Shown here piece by piece: positions 1 to 9,443 of a stretch of DNA of 64,000 nucleotides. Position numbers and translations under genes: made by a program. Under the pieces are notes generated by a model. That model was not told the origin of the DNA, searched no databases, and saw nothing but the letters and a program-made list of their open reading frames with translations. Every line of letters starts with the position of its first letter. The first letter of the stretch is position 1. Source of the DNA: Barnesiella intestinihominis YIT 11860 (GTDB taxonomy: Bacteria > Bacteroidota > Bacteroidia > Bacteroidales > Barnesiellaceae); assembly GCF_000296465.1 (NCBI RefSeq), contig NZ_JH815204.1, positions 867,681 through 931,680 of the forward strand. The letters are read 5' to 3'.

Positions 1-855
1 GGTATCAGTATAGACGGGCCACAAGAATTTCACGACGAATACCGATTGACCAAACAGGGAAGGCCCTCATTCGTAAATGTCATGCGAGGTATAAATCTGC
101 TTAATAAACATGGCATCGAATGGAATGCTATGGCAGTAGTTAACGACTTTAATGGGGACTATCCCTTAGATTTCTACCATTTTTTCAAGGACATCAGCTG
201 TAAATATATACAATTCACACCCATTGTCGAACGTATTCGGCAACATGAAGACGGGCGCATATTAGCCTCTCCCGATGAAGAATCAATAGACGGAGTAACA
301 GACTTCTCCGTCTCTCCGGAGCAATGGGGCAACTTTCTTTGTACGATATTCGACGAATGGGTTCGAAATGATGTAGGAGAATACTACATACAATTATTCG
401 ATGCCACTCTTGCCAATTGGGCCGGTGTAACACCCGGAATATGCTCTATGGCCGAAACTTGCGGTCATGCCGGAGTTATGGAATTTAATGGAGATGTGTA
501 CAGTTGCGACCATTTTGTATTTCCTGAGTATAAATTGGGAAACATATACACCCAATCTTTAATCGAAATGATGAATAGTCCCCGACAAATTGCTTTCGGT
601 CAAAACAAGCGCAATGCTCTGCCCCAACAATGTAAAGAGTGTGATTTTCTATTTGCCTGCCACGGAGAGTGCCCCAAAAACAGGTTTGTAAAAACGGCCA
701 CCGGAGAACCGGGATTAAATTATTTGTGCGCTGGTTATCACCGATTCTTTAAACACGCAGCTCCTTATATGGACTTCATGAAACACGAATTGGATAATCA
801 ACGCCCACCAGCCAATGTCATGCAATGGGTGAAACAAAATATCCCCGACAAATAG
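1..855 (+). CDS. Anaerobic sulfatase-maturating enzyme (radical SAM/SPASM), 3' part
   Basis: The reading frame is open from the first base, so the start and the radical-SAM CxxxCxxC cluster lie outside the window. The first visible residues, GISIDGPQEFHDEYR, match the conserved SIDGP segment of anaerobic sulfatase-maturating enzymes. The C-terminal half has the SPASM cysteines: CSMAETCGHAG, YSCDHFVFPE, CKECDFLFACHGECPKNRF and a final NYLCAGYHRFF. Family members oxidise the active-site Cys or Ser of sulfatases to formylglycine under anaerobic conditions, using S-adenosylmethionine and three [4Fe-4S] clusters. The only sulfatase in the window (48781-50322) has a Ser-type site and would need such an enzyme, though it is 48 kb away. 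A strong hairpin terminator follows directly. The family call is confident; the native substrate is inferred. Confidence 0.9.
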   Translation, partial: GISIDGPQEFHDEYRLTKQGRPSFVNVMRGINLLNKHGIEWNAMAVVNDFNGDYPLDFYHFFKDISCKYIQFTPIVERIRQHEDGRILASPDEESIDGVTDFSVSPEQWGNFLCTIFDEWVRNDVGEYYIQLFDATLANWAGVTPGICSMAETCGHAGVMEFNGDVYSCDHFVFPEYKLGNIYTQSLIEMMNSPRQIAFGQNKRNALPQQCKECDFLFACHGECPKNRFVKTATGEPGLNYLCAGYHRFFKHAAPYMDFMKHELDNQRPPANVMQWVKQNIPDK

Positions 856-892
856 AAAAAGGCTTTATACCGAATCGGTATAAAGCCTTTTT
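856..892. terminator. Bidirectional intrinsic terminator
   Basis: A perfect 12-bp stem (GGCTTTATACCG, loop AAT, CGGTATAAAGCC) is flanked by AAAAA on the left and TTTTT on the right. It can end transcription of the sulfatase-maturase gene on the plus strand and of the convergent GH172-type gene on the minus strand. Confidence 0.9.
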
Positions 893-908
893 CTCTCTTT
901 CAATAAAA

Positions 909-2885
909 TTATTCCATATAACAGAATACTTCATAGGCCGATTCGTTCCAACTCACAGGGCAGCCCTCTTCGCGAGATTCTGGAACAATGCGTATATTCA
1001 AAACCGATTTGTCGCGAGTAAGAGATTCCGGTATTTCAAACTCATCTTCAATCCAACGCTTGTACGGATTACTGTCCGCCAAATACCACACGCCGGCATC
1101 CTGTCCATCGACCCAAACTCTCGCACACTGTCTGGGAAGCTCCTGATCGCTGCATCGACGCAATCTTACTCCATGATTATTCGGTAATACTTTTACACGA
1201 AACGAACTCTCTCCGGTAAATTTATGAACCATAGCCGTAACTTCCACATCATCGGCATCACCTTCGAAACAAGAAGTCAGCATCTCCACAGACACATCTC
1301 CTTCTACTTTATATTTATGTCGTTTCAACGACTTCTTCGAGGCCATATCTATGCTATCGGTCTTAACTAAGGAAACTTTATCCTGCCCATAATAAAAAAC
1401 AATACCCAAATGTTCGAGATACTGGTTATTGCTCTCACCAGACTCTATATTAAAATCCAATTGCGAATAAAATGGATAGCTATCGCCTAAACACAATCGT
1501 GTCATCGACCAGGGATTATCGCTCAACCCGTCATAACCGCCCGACGGATTGCACTCGGCCGGAGTCGGGAATCCCCACCCGTAGCAAATATAACTTTCCG
1601 AACCATCGCTCTCAACCTGCGGCGTCTTAATCCCATCTATATGTATTCTTACATCTCCTTCACAAGTAATAATATGAGGACGTTCCCCATAACAAGTCAC
1701 ATGAGCGGCAACCATTTTCCCGGTTCCTTTTATCGACGCGATGGGGCTATCCGCCCCCGGTGTATGTTTACGAGTATAATAGTCAGAAGAACGAAAGTAA
1801 CCGCTATACTCTCTATCATAGCTATTCTCCCCTACTCCTACTTCAACAAAGCCCAAAGTAACGGTCTCTCCGCTCCTATTCTCCAACATTACATGGGCTC
1901 GTTCCCAAAACGGCATAGGGAAATAATTATAAAACCAACCGTCTGTCGTCGCTCCCATTAATAAATACCGGGTATTATTATATCCTAAGGAATTACCGAA
2001 AAAACAACCGATAGGACACAGAACATCTTCCCCTTCGTGATTATCCCACTTCACACGTATCCATACATCTTGCAATCTATCGGGATTCATACCGGCCATG
2101 TAAAGTTTCAACGAATTGATGACACCCCCCTCATGCACATCTATTATAGACAATGACTCCCCGGGTGCTAATTTCTTTTCCGACATACGAAACATTCTAT
2201 CCTTACCAATCTTCGGATCGACTCCCGTTTGTTTCCACTGACGAACCAAAGAACTATAATCCTCCTTTCCAGTAAAAGTCTCTATCCCTTGCGCAGTGGG
2301 ATAACTGTGATACACGACATGTCCCCAGCCACCTTGCCCTTTATCCCGGTGAGGTCCTTCGAGTTTAACGCTCGAAGTGATTCGGCAGCCATTACGAAAC
2401 GGCATAGGAACAAAACTGCGAACTACCCGGATAGGGCCTCGTCCATTATCCAAAGGACCGATGTAACACGATGCTTGTGGTTCGGTAAAAGGATATTTCT
2501 CTCCGAACTCCGACAAACGAATAGTAAAACGAGGGGTCTCCTCACCATCAAAGTAAAATCGAAATACGGGTTCTTCCGAACTCAGATAACGATGTTGTAC
2601 CATATTATAAATACAGCCGGCTCCCGCCACATCGAATATTACCCACTCTCTTTTCTTATCTTGATACAAGCTCCAATCCCAATCGGCATTACCACCTTTC
2701 TTATCGATACTGCCCTCGTACTTCACTTTCATTTCCCGATCCAATACTGGAAATCGAGCCACATCGGTCATGCGAGATAATCCATACGATTTTGAAGAAA
2801 CAGTTTCGGAGTATGCATTTCCAGTCACGGAAAATGGGAATAAAGCAGTCACTGCAAGTAATCTTATAAAAGCTTTTCTTTTCAT
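909..2885 (-). CDS. Secreted GH172-type (DUF2961) glycoside hydrolase
   Basis: Predicted protein of 658 residues beginning with a signal peptide (MKRKAFIRLLAVTALFPFSVTGNAYS). The first third has the DUF2961/GH172 pattern: SRMTDVARFPVLD, then GNADWDWSLYQ, EWVIFDVAGAGCIYNM and FRFYFDGEETPRF. Known GH172 enzymes act on fructose or arabinofuranose oligosaccharides (difructose anhydride synthase, alpha-D-arabinofuranosidase); the substrate here is unknown. A second beta-sandwich region with a WYLADSNPYKRWIEDEFEIP segment ends the protein. I chose ATG 2885 because the longer frame to 2936 lacks a signal peptide at its start and would begin upstream of the promoter at 2915-2947. The gene stands alone, convergent with the sulfatase-maturase gene. 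Confidence 0.8.
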   Translation of the reverse strand: MKRKAFIRLLAVTALFPFSVTGNAYSETVSSKSYGLSRMTDVARFPVLDREMKVKYEGSIDKKGGNADWDWSLYQDKKREWVIFDVAGAGCIYNMVQHRYLSSEEPVFRFYFDGEETPRFTIRLSEFGEKYPFTEPQASCYIGPLDNGRGPIRVVRSFVPMPFRNGCRITSSVKLEGPHRDKGQGGWGHVVYHSYPTAQGIETFTGKEDYSSLVRQWKQTGVDPKIGKDRMFRMSEKKLAPGESLSIIDVHEGGVINSLKLYMAGMNPDRLQDVWIRVKWDNHEGEDVLCPIGCFFGNSLGYNNTRYLLMGATTDGWFYNYFPMPFWERAHVMLENRSGETVTLGFVEVGVGENSYDREYSGYFRSSDYYTRKHTPGADSPIASIKGTGKMVAAHVTCYGERPHIITCEGDVRIHIDGIKTPQVESDGSESYICYGWGFPTPAECNPSGGYDGLSDNPWSMTRLCLGDSYPFYSQLDFNIESGESNNQYLEHLGIVFYYGQDKVSLVKTDSIDMASKKSLKRHKYKVEGDVSVEMLTSCFEGDADDVEVTAMVHKFTGESSFRVKVLPNNHGVRLRRCSDQELPRQCARVWVDGQDAGVWYLADSNPYKRWIEDEFEIPESLTRDKSVLNIRIVPESREEGCPVSWNESAYEVFCYME

Positions 2886-2914
2886 GGATAAAATTTTAAG
2901 ATATTTTCGATGTA

Positions 2915-2947
2915 CAAAAATACCTCTGTCTCTCAAATCAAGACAAA
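2915..2947 (-). promoter_or_regulatory. Bacteroides-type promoter for the GH172-type gene
   Basis: On the minus strand TATTTTTG (TAnnTTTG, 2915-2922) is preceded by TTTG (2944-2947) with 21 bases between, the expected spacing of the Bacteroides housekeeping -7/-33 promoter. It predicts a transcript start near 2908, just before ATG 2885. Confidence 0.65.
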
Positions 2948-2981
2948 TACTTTATTATCTATTCCTTATACTTTTATCCAC

Positions 2982-3011
2982 AAAAAAGGCCGGGTATCGA
3001 TATACCCGGCC
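2982..3011 (-). terminator. Intrinsic terminator after rlmD
   Basis: The stem GGCCGGGTAT/ATACCCGGCC is followed on the minus strand by TTTTTT. It lies 25 bases beyond the stop of the methyltransferase gene and separates it from the GH172-type gene. Confidence 0.9.
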
Positions 3012-3035
3012 TACACTTTCTCGAAATTTTAGATT

Positions 3036-4448
3036 TTATTCTTTCCTCACTAACAATACTACATTTTCTACATGGTGAGTATGAGGAAACATATCGACCG
3101 GCTGTACCCGCTCGACCTTGTATTTTGCATCTAACAAAGATAAATCGCGCGCCTGAGTGGCGGGATTACAACTTACATAAACGATACGTTCAGGAGAAGC
3201 GAACAATATAGTCTTAATCACATCGTCATGCATGCCGGCACGAGGCGGATCGGTAATGATGACTTCTGGACGACCATGCTCCTCTATAAAATCCTCGGTA
3301 AGAATGTCCTTCATATCGCCAGCATAAAACAAAGTATTATCCAACCCGTTTATACGGGCGTTTTCTTTGGCATCTTCTATCGCTTCGGGAACATACTCGA
3401 TACCTACCACCTTACGGGATTGTCTTGCCACAAAATTGGCAATAGTACCCGTGCCAGTATATAGATCATAAACCAACTCGGTTCCCGTCAATCCGGCGAA
3501 CTCTCTGGCAACCTTATATAACTCATAAGCCTGTTCGGAATTGGTTTGATAGAAAGACTTCGGTCCTATCTTGAATCGTAATCCTTCCATACTTTCCCAA
3601 ATATAATCTCTTCCCCGGAACACACAAACTTCCTGATCGGCAATCGTGTCGTTTCGTTTTTGATTGACAATATAAAGCAAAGACGTAATCTCGGGGAACG
3701 TATCCGCTATATGTTGCATCATTCGTTCGATACGCACCATATCGGGTTCGAAAAATACGACTATGAGCATAACCTCTCCTGTCGAAGAGGTCCGGATAAT
3801 AATATTCCGCATGAATCCTGTCTGCTCCCTCAAATCGAAAAACGGATAATGATTATCGATAGCATATTGTCTTATCGAGAGTCGAATGCGATTGGATATA
3901 TCGTCCTGCAACCAACACTTTTTTATGTCGAGGACTTTGTCGAACATACCGGGTATATGAAATCCCAACGCATTACGACAGTCGAATTCCTGTTCCGTCT
4001 GCAACTGTTCATAAGTCAACCACGACTTATTGGAAAATGAAAATTCGAGCTTGTTTCTATAATATTGTTGCTTGGTCGAACCTTTTGTAGGTAAAATTTC
4101 CGGCAAAGGGATTTTACCTATGCGGGTAAGATTGTCTTCCACTTGCTGCCGTTTAAATTGTAACTGATAGTCATAAGCCACATGTTGCCATTTACACCCG
4201 CCGCAAACACCGAAATGCTCGCAAAAAGGATTTACCCGCAAAGAAGAATAAGCGTGAAATTTCACGATACGTGCCTCGGCATAATTATGCTTCTTACGTA
4301 TCAATTGCAAATCCACTATATCTCCCGGTGCTGCAAAAGGGACGAATACTACCAAATCGTTCACTCGTGCCAAAGCCTTGCCTTCGGCTGCTACTCCGGT
4401 TATTTCTACCTGCTCCAACAAGGGTAGCTCTTTCTTTTTTCGTGCCAA
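3036..4448 (-). CDS. rlmD: 23S rRNA (uracil-5-)-methyltransferase, RlmD/RumA family
   Basis: Predicted cytoplasmic protein of 470 residues. An N-terminal TRAM RNA-binding domain (about residues 10-65) is followed by the iron-sulphur motif C76-x5-C82-x2-C85 (CEHFGVCGGC) with a further Cys in LDIKKCWLQ. The C-terminal SAM-dependent methyltransferase domain carries VYDLYTGTGTIANF (SAM binding), TDPPRAGMH and VYVSCNPATQARDL, where the Cys is the catalytic nucleophile that attacks C6 of uracil. Length and motifs are normal for the RumA/RlmD group, which makes m5U in 23S rRNA. RlmC, RlmCD and TrmA are related, so the exact target uridine is not certain. It is a single-gene unit with a terminator behind it. 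Confidence 0.9.
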   Translation of the reverse strand: MARKKKELPLLEQVEITGVAAEGKALARVNDLVVFVPFAAPGDIVDLQLIRKKHNYAEARIVKFHAYSSLRVNPFCEHFGVCGGCKWQHVAYDYQLQFKRQQVEDNLTRIGKIPLPEILPTKGSTKQQYYRNKLEFSFSNKSWLTYEQLQTEQEFDCRNALGFHIPGMFDKVLDIKKCWLQDDISNRIRLSIRQYAIDNHYPFFDLREQTGFMRNIIIRTSSTGEVMLIVVFFEPDMVRIERMMQHIADTFPEITSLLYIVNQKRNDTIADQEVCVFRGRDYIWESMEGLRFKIGPKSFYQTNSEQAYELYKVAREFAGLTGTELVYDLYTGTGTIANFVARQSRKVVGIEYVPEAIEDAKENARINGLDNTLFYAGDMKDILTEDFIEEHGRPEVIITDPPRAGMHDDVIKTILFASPERIVYVSCNPATQARDLSLLDAKYKVERVQPVDMFPHTHHVENVVLLVRKE

Positions 4449-4632
4449 AACAAAAAATTAATAAGTTACAAAGCCAAACAAAACAATACGAACCGAACAT
4501 CTAAATAAATTCGGCTATGCAATTATGCAGAAAACCACAGGTTCCACATTCGGCAAAGATAAGTATTTTTCACGAAAGAGACAGGTAAAGCAAATAAATA
4601 GTGCACAGCGTTAAAATTTGTAGCAAAATATT
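4449..4632. promoter_or_regulatory. Intergenic region with probable rlmD promoter
   Basis: Divergent spacer between rlmD (minus) and ppdK (plus). On the minus strand TATCTTTG (4554-4561) fits the TAnnTTTG -7 consensus and would give rlmD a leader of about 100 bases. No clear TTTG partner is seen at the ideal distance. I see no small gene here. Confidence 0.45.
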
Positions 4633-4662
4633 TTTGTGGTTTGCACGAATCCTTTATTTTTG
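4633..4662 (+). promoter_or_regulatory. Promoter of ppdK
   Basis: TTTG (4633-4636) and TATTTTTG (4655-4662) are separated by 18 bases, close to the Bacteroides -33/-7 arrangement. The predicted leader of about 85 bases runs to ATG 4754 and has no strong Shine-Dalgarno sequence. Confidence 0.6.
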
Positions 4663-4753
4663 CGTATTGTTTCTATACAAGATTTTCCGAATGGGTCACA
4701 AAGTCGAATAAAGGAAACAATATTTATACAAAATATCATATACTTATTTATTT

Positions 4754-7468
4754 ATGAAAAGAGTTTATACTTTTGGCAACGGTAAAGCAGAAGGCCGTGC
4801 CGACATGAAAAACCTGCTGGGCGGTAAAGGAGCCAACTTGGCGGAAATGAACTTAATTGGAGTTCCTGTTCCCCCCGGATTCACAATCACTACCGAAGTT
4901 TGTACCACATACACTCAGCAAGGGAAGGAAGCTGTTGTAAAAGAAATCAAAGGCGATGTAGAAAAGGCTATCGCTCATATCGAAAGCCTCACGGGCACGA
5001 AATTCGGAGATGCCTCGAATCCGCTATTGGTATCGGTTCGTTCGGGAGCTCGTGTTTCCATGCCCGGTATGATGGACACAGTATTGAACTTAGGTATGAA
5101 CGACGACGCCGTAGAAGCCATTGCTAAAAAATCGGGAAATGCGCGGTTTGCATGGGATTCCTATCGCCGATTCGTACAGATGTACGGCGATGTCGTACTG
5201 GGTATGAAGCCTAAAACGAAAGAAGACATCGATCCATTCGAAGAAGTGATGGACAAAGTCAAAGAGGCCAAAGGTATAAAGAGTGATACCGAACTCCAAG
5301 TAGAAGACCTCAAAGAATTAGTAAAACTCTTTAAAGCCGCCGTTAAAGAAAATACGGGAAAAGATTTTCCCGCTTCTCCCTGGGAACAATTATGGGGTGC
5401 TATCTGTGCCGTATTCGACAGCTGGATGAACGAACGCGCCATTCTCTACCGTCGTATGAACCAGATTCCCGAAGAATGGGGTACTGCCGTAAACGTGCAA
5501 GCTATGGTATTCGGCAATATGGGAAATACCTCGGCTACCGGTGTAGCATTCACTCGTGACGCTGCTACCGGCGAAGATATCTTTAACGGAGAGTACCTCA
5601 TCAATGCACAAGGAGAAGACGTAGTTGCCGGTGTACGCACCCCCCAACAAATCACACTCGAAGGATCTCGCCGCTGGGCTGCATTGCAAGGTATATCGGA
5701 AGAAGAACGTGCAACCAAATATCCTTCTCTCGAAGAGGCCATGCCCGAATGTGCAAAAGCACTTATCGAAACTCAACAAAAACTCGAAGACTACTTCAAA
5801 GATATGCAAGACCTCGAATTTACCATTCAAGATGGCAAATTGTGGTTATTGCAAACTCGTAACGGAAAGCGCACCGGAGCCGCTATGGTAAAAATTGCTA
5901 TGGATATGCTCCGCGCAGGAATTATCGACGAAAAAACAGCCTTGAAACGCATGGAGGCTCAAAAACTCGATGAACTATTGCACCCCGTATTCGACAAGGA
6001 TGCCATCAAACGCGTTAAAGTCGTAGCCAAAGGACTTCCTGCCTCGCCGGGGGCAGCAACCGGGCAAATCGTGTTCTTCGCCGACGACGCAGAGGCGTGG
6101 GCCGAAAAACGAAAAAAAGTAATCATGGTACGTATCGAAACCTCTCCCGAAGATTTGCGAGGCATGAGCGTGGCGCAAGGAATCCTTACTGCTCGTGGCG
6201 GTATGACTTCCCACGCAGCCGTAGTTGCCCGTGGTATGGGTAAATGCTGTGTATCGGGAGCCGGTGAAATAAAAGTCGATTATAAAGCCCGTACGGTAGA
6301 AATGGGTGGAAAAGTCTACAAAGAAGGCGATTGGATCTCTTTGAATGGTTCCACCGGAGATGTTTATGACGGACAAGTTCCTACCGTAGACGCTGATATG
6401 AGCGGGGATTTCGCAGCCATTATGAATTTGGCTGAAAAATATACCCGAGTAGACGTACGCACCAACGCAGATACTCCGCGCGATGCAGCGGTAGCCCGCA
6501 AATTCGGAGCAAAAGGTATCGGATTATGCCGTACAGAACACATGTTCTTCGAAGGCGACCGTATCAAAGCCATGCGCGAAATGATTCTGTCGAAAGACGA
6601 AGAGGGACGTCGCCACGCACTCGACAAGCTGTTGCCTATGCAACGCAGCGACTTCGAAGGAATATTCGAAGCTATGGACGGTCTGGGTGTAACCATTCGT
6701 CTGCTCGATCCTCCTCTACACGAATTCGTACCGCATCAATTGGCCACTCAAAAAGAATTGGCAGAAGAGATGGGTATGAGCATCGACGAAGTAAAATTAG
6801 CTTGCGATGCTTTGGAAGAATTTAACCCCATGTTGGGTCATCGCGGTTGCCGGTTAGGTTGTACCTATCCCGAAATAACCGAAATGCAGGCCCGAGCCAT
6901 CATCGAAGCTGCTTTGAACGTAAAAGCAAAAGGTATCGACGTTCACCCCGAAATCATGGTTCCCCTTGTAGGTGTTGTAGAAGAATTGAGAATGCAAGCC
7001 GAAGTTATTCACCGTACCGCTGCACAAGTATTCGAAGAACGCGGCGACACGGTTGCCTACAAAGTAGGTACGATGATCGAGGTTCCCCGTGCAGCCGTTA
7101 CAGCTGATCAAATTGCCGAAGTTGCCGACTTCTTCTCATTCGGCACGAACGACTTGACTCAAATGACGTTCGGCTATTCTCGTGATGATGCCGGTAAATT
7201 CTTAAAGATTTACAAAGAAAAAGGTATCCTCAAAACCGATCCGTTCGAAGTTCTCGACCAAAAAGGTGTAGGGCAACTCGTACGCATGGGCGTGGAAAAA
7301 GGCCGTTCCACCAAACCGTCGCTCAAAGTCGGTATTTGCGGTGAGCATGGTGGTGAACCTTCATCTGTGAAATTCTGTGCCAAACTCGGTATGAACTACG
7401 TATCTTGCAGTCCTTACCGTGTACCCATCGCACGTGTGGCTGCCGCCCAGGCTGCTATCGAAGATTAA
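4754..7468 (+). CDS. ppdK: Pyruvate, phosphate dikinase
   Basis: Predicted cytoplasmic enzyme of 904 residues interconverting pyruvate, ATP and phosphate with phosphoenolpyruvate, AMP and pyrophosphate. The N-terminal ATP-grasp domain begins with LLGGKGANLAEMN and PPGFTITTE. The central swivelling domain has GGMTSHAAVVARGMGKCC with the phosphorylated His at about residue 487. The C-terminal PEP-binding TIM barrel has GLCRTEHMFF, FGTNDLTQMTFGYSRDD and the CGEHGGEPSS motif with the catalytic Cys. The length is slightly above the usual 875 residues. In anaerobic Bacteroidales it can work in either direction between glycolysis and gluconeogenesis. It is flanked by its own promoter and terminator. 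Confidence 0.97.
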   Translation: MKRVYTFGNGKAEGRADMKNLLGGKGANLAEMNLIGVPVPPGFTITTEVCTTYTQQGKEAVVKEIKGDVEKAIAHIESLTGTKFGDASNPLLVSVRSGARVSMPGMMDTVLNLGMNDDAVEAIAKKSGNARFAWDSYRRFVQMYGDVVLGMKPKTKEDIDPFEEVMDKVKEAKGIKSDTELQVEDLKELVKLFKAAVKENTGKDFPASPWEQLWGAICAVFDSWMNERAILYRRMNQIPEEWGTAVNVQAMVFGNMGNTSATGVAFTRDAATGEDIFNGEYLINAQGEDVVAGVRTPQQITLEGSRRWAALQGISEEERATKYPSLEEAMPECAKALIETQQKLEDYFKDMQDLEFTIQDGKLWLLQTRNGKRTGAAMVKIAMDMLRAGIIDEKTALKRMEAQKLDELLHPVFDKDAIKRVKVVAKGLPASPGAATGQIVFFADDAEAWAEKRKKVIMVRIETSPEDLRGMSVAQGILTARGGMTSHAAVVARGMGKCCVSGAGEIKVDYKARTVEMGGKVYKEGDWISLNGSTGDVYDGQVPTVDADMSGDFAAIMNLAEKYTRVDVRTNADTPRDAAVARKFGAKGIGLCRTEHMFFEGDRIKAMREMILSKDEEGRRHALDKLLPMQRSDFEGIFEAMDGLGVTIRLLDPPLHEFVPHQLATQKELAEEMGMSIDEVKLACDALEEFNPMLGHRGCRLGCTYPEITEMQARAIIEAALNVKAKGIDVHPEIMVPLVGVVEELRMQAEVIHRTAAQVFEERGDTVAYKVGTMIEVPRAAVTADQIAEVADFFSFGTNDLTQMTFGYSRDDAGKFLKIYKEKGILKTDPFEVLDQKGVGQLVRMGVEKGRSTKPSLKVGICGEHGGEPSSVKFCAKLGMNYVSCSPYRVPIARVAAAQAAIED

Positions 7469-7489
7469 AAAGTACTTTGATAACTCTAT

Positions 7490-7523
7490 AAAAAAGGCTA
7501 ACATTATCTGTTAGCCTTTTTTA
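7490..7523 (+). terminator. Intrinsic terminator of ppdK
   Basis: The stem AAAAAAGGCTAAC/GTTAGCCTTTTTT with loop ATTATCT lies 22 bases after the ppdK stop and ends in a T run. Confidence 0.9.
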
Positions 7524-7614
7524 TATCCCCTCAATATCGACCCTTTCATACGATAATAAAAACACTGTAATCAAAAATTCATACCGAGAGAAGTTCAGTT
7601 CTCCTGTTTTTAAG

Positions 7615-7622
7615 TACCTTTG
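7615..7622 (+). promoter_or_regulatory. Promoter -7 element of the alkaline phosphatase gene
   Basis: TACCTTTG matches TAnnTTTG and lies 36 bases before ATG 7658. No convincing TTTG partner is seen about 20 bases upstream. Confidence 0.55.
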
Positions 7623-7657
7623 TTTCATCAAGTAAAACGGATCGAAATACAAACACG

Positions 7658-9028
7658 ATGAAAAAAACACTACTCTTTATTAGCCTTTTAATCCTTTCCG
7701 TCTTATCAACACAAGCCACTCGGCCCAAATATGTATTCTATATCATCGGCGATGGAATGGGCATAAATCAAGTTAACGGTACTGAAATGTTTTACGGGGA
7801 ACTGACCAGTAAGACAGGACCCTTACCGCTATTGTTTTCGAAATTCCCTTATACGACTTTTGTAAGCACATACTCTGCCAATCGAGGAGTAACAGACTCG
7901 GCAGCAGCTGGTACGGCATTGGCCTGCGGTGAAAAGACCAACAACAATACGATCGGTGTGGATGCAGACAGTCTACCTATATATAGTATAGCGGTGGCAG
8001 CACAAAAGAAAAACATACCTGTTGGAATTATTACCAGCGGAGAAATAGACGATGCCACTCCCGCCGCTTTTTTCGCTCACCAAATAAACCGTAATAACCG
8101 TTACGAAATAGGAGTCGATATGCTCGCCGCCGGATTTGATTTCTATGCAGGAGATAAATTTACACAACCGTCACCAGAAGGAAAAAAATCTCTATACGAT
8201 ATGATTCCAAAAGCCAACTATACATTGGCTCTCGGCATACAAGAATACAATCGCCAATCCCAGGTAGCCTCCAAAATGATTTTATTTCCCCAAAAAGACT
8301 TCCCTTACGCCATAGACCGTAAACCGGGAGATATTTGTTTAGCCGATCTCACCCGATGTGCAATAGACTTTCTGCAACAAAAAGGAAATGGTTTCTTTTT
8401 AATGATAGAGGGCTCCAAAATAGATTGGGCAGGACACTCCCGTGACGGAGCTACCAATTTCAGAGAAATAAAAGATTTGGAAGAATCGGTAAAATTGGCT
8501 TATGATTTTTATAGAAAGTATCCCGATGAAACCCTCATTATCGTTACAGCCGACCATGAAACCGGAGGCGTAGTATTAGGCAACGGAAATTACTCACTCA
8601 ACCTGCAAGCACTCCAATATCAAACGATGAGTGGAATAGCGTTTACAAAAGAAATAGAAAATCTGCGTAAACAAAACACCGAAATTTCATGGGAAACCAT
8701 ACAAAAGGCCCTATCCCATGCCTTTGGCTTTTGGAGCAAGCTCGACTTATCCCCCGAACAAGAAGCACATCTTAAAAAAATTTACGAAGAAACTATACAC
8801 AACCAACAAGGGGACTTAATAAAATCTCTATATGAAAACAATGAACCGATAGCCGAAGCCGCCAAAACGATTCTCAACGAAATAGCCGAAATCACATGGT
8901 CTTGCAGTTCTCACACAGCTGGTTATGTCCCGCTCTATGCGATCGGTTTAGGAGCAGAAAACTTTCAAGGGAAACTCGACAATACCGATGTACCCTTGCT
9001 AATAGCCCGAATTGCCGGCTACGAATAA
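7658..9028 (+). CDS. Secreted alkaline phosphatase
   Basis: Predicted protein of 456 residues with a signal peptide (MKKTLLFISLLILSVLSTQA), so it should act in the periplasm or outside the cell. It belongs to the alkaline phosphatase superfamily: YIIGDGMGINQVN gives the first metal-binding Asp, GVTDSAAAGTALACG contains the nucleophile Ser81, and MIEGSKIDWAGHSRD, TADHETGGV and SSHTAGYVPLYAIG supply the remaining Asp, Glu and His metal ligands. Family members release phosphate from phosphomonoesters using zinc and magnesium. No phosphate-starvation (PHO box) element is apparent. It is a single gene between the ppdK terminator and the cobalamin riboswitch. Substrate range cannot be read from the sequence. 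Confidence 0.92.
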   Translation: MKKTLLFISLLILSVLSTQATRPKYVFYIIGDGMGINQVNGTEMFYGELTSKTGPLPLLFSKFPYTTFVSTYSANRGVTDSAAAGTALACGEKTNNNTIGVDADSLPIYSIAVAAQKKNIPVGIITSGEIDDATPAAFFAHQINRNNRYEIGVDMLAAGFDFYAGDKFTQPSPEGKKSLYDMIPKANYTLALGIQEYNRQSQVASKMILFPQKDFPYAIDRKPGDICLADLTRCAIDFLQQKGNGFFLMIEGSKIDWAGHSRDGATNFREIKDLEESVKLAYDFYRKYPDETLIIVTADHETGGVVLGNGNYSLNLQALQYQTMSGIAFTKEIENLRKQNTEISWETIQKALSHAFGFWSKLDLSPEQEAHLKKIYEETIHNQQGDLIKSLYENNEPIAEAAKTILNEIAEITWSCSSHTAGYVPLYAIGLGAENFQGKLDNTDVPLLIARIAGYE

Positions 9029-9083
9029 TACAAAGACTAAGAAAAGAAAGCCTATCTATATATAAGATTTTTTAGAAAAAACA

Positions 9084-9113
9084 TTGTAAAATAAAATAAA
9101 GGAAATAACTTTG
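9084..9113 (+). promoter_or_regulatory. Promoter upstream of the cobalamin riboswitch
   Basis: TAACTTTG (9106-9113) fits TAnnTTTG, with a TTG at 9084-9086 at a spacing of 19. Transcription would begin near 9120, exactly at the start of the riboswitch aptamer. Confidence 0.65.
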
Positions 9114-9119
9114 TCCCTT

Positions 9120-9300
9120 GTAATCGGTTTGCTTTTATCGCGTTCGATAAAGCAATGAAAAGGGAATCGGGTGTAAATCCCGGACAGACCCGCTGCTGTG
9201 TAGTTCGATAGATTTTAGACAAACAACTACAATGCCACTAATCCAATGTGATTGGGAAGGCGTCTAAAATAGAACAAGTCAGAAGACCTGCCGGTTACAT
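9120..9300 (+). ncRNA. Cobalamin (AdoCbl-type) riboswitch
   Basis: The RNA leader has the conserved core in order: GGGAATCGGGTGTAAATCCC, GGACAGACCCGCTGCTGTG, GCCACT near 9233, GGGAAGGCG near 9255, and the closing AAGTCAGAAGACCTGCCGG (9276-9294). This is the standard B12-element layout. Two hairpins follow before the start codon: a GAAA-loop hairpin (about 9358-9378) and a perfect 10-bp stem GTTATAGAAA/TTTCTATAAC (9387-9412), the latter a candidate expression platform close to the MetE-like start. Binding of cobalamin is expected to lower expression of the downstream gene. Confidence 0.93.
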
Positions 9301-9443
9301 AATAAAATTTATCTCTTCGTGGATTAGGAGATAAAGCGAATACTTTTCCGATAGAAATTTTTTGCGAAAGCAAAAAAATACACCATGTTATAGAAACACG
9401 CTTTTCTATAACGTAGTTTATATATATGTAAAATGATGCAGTT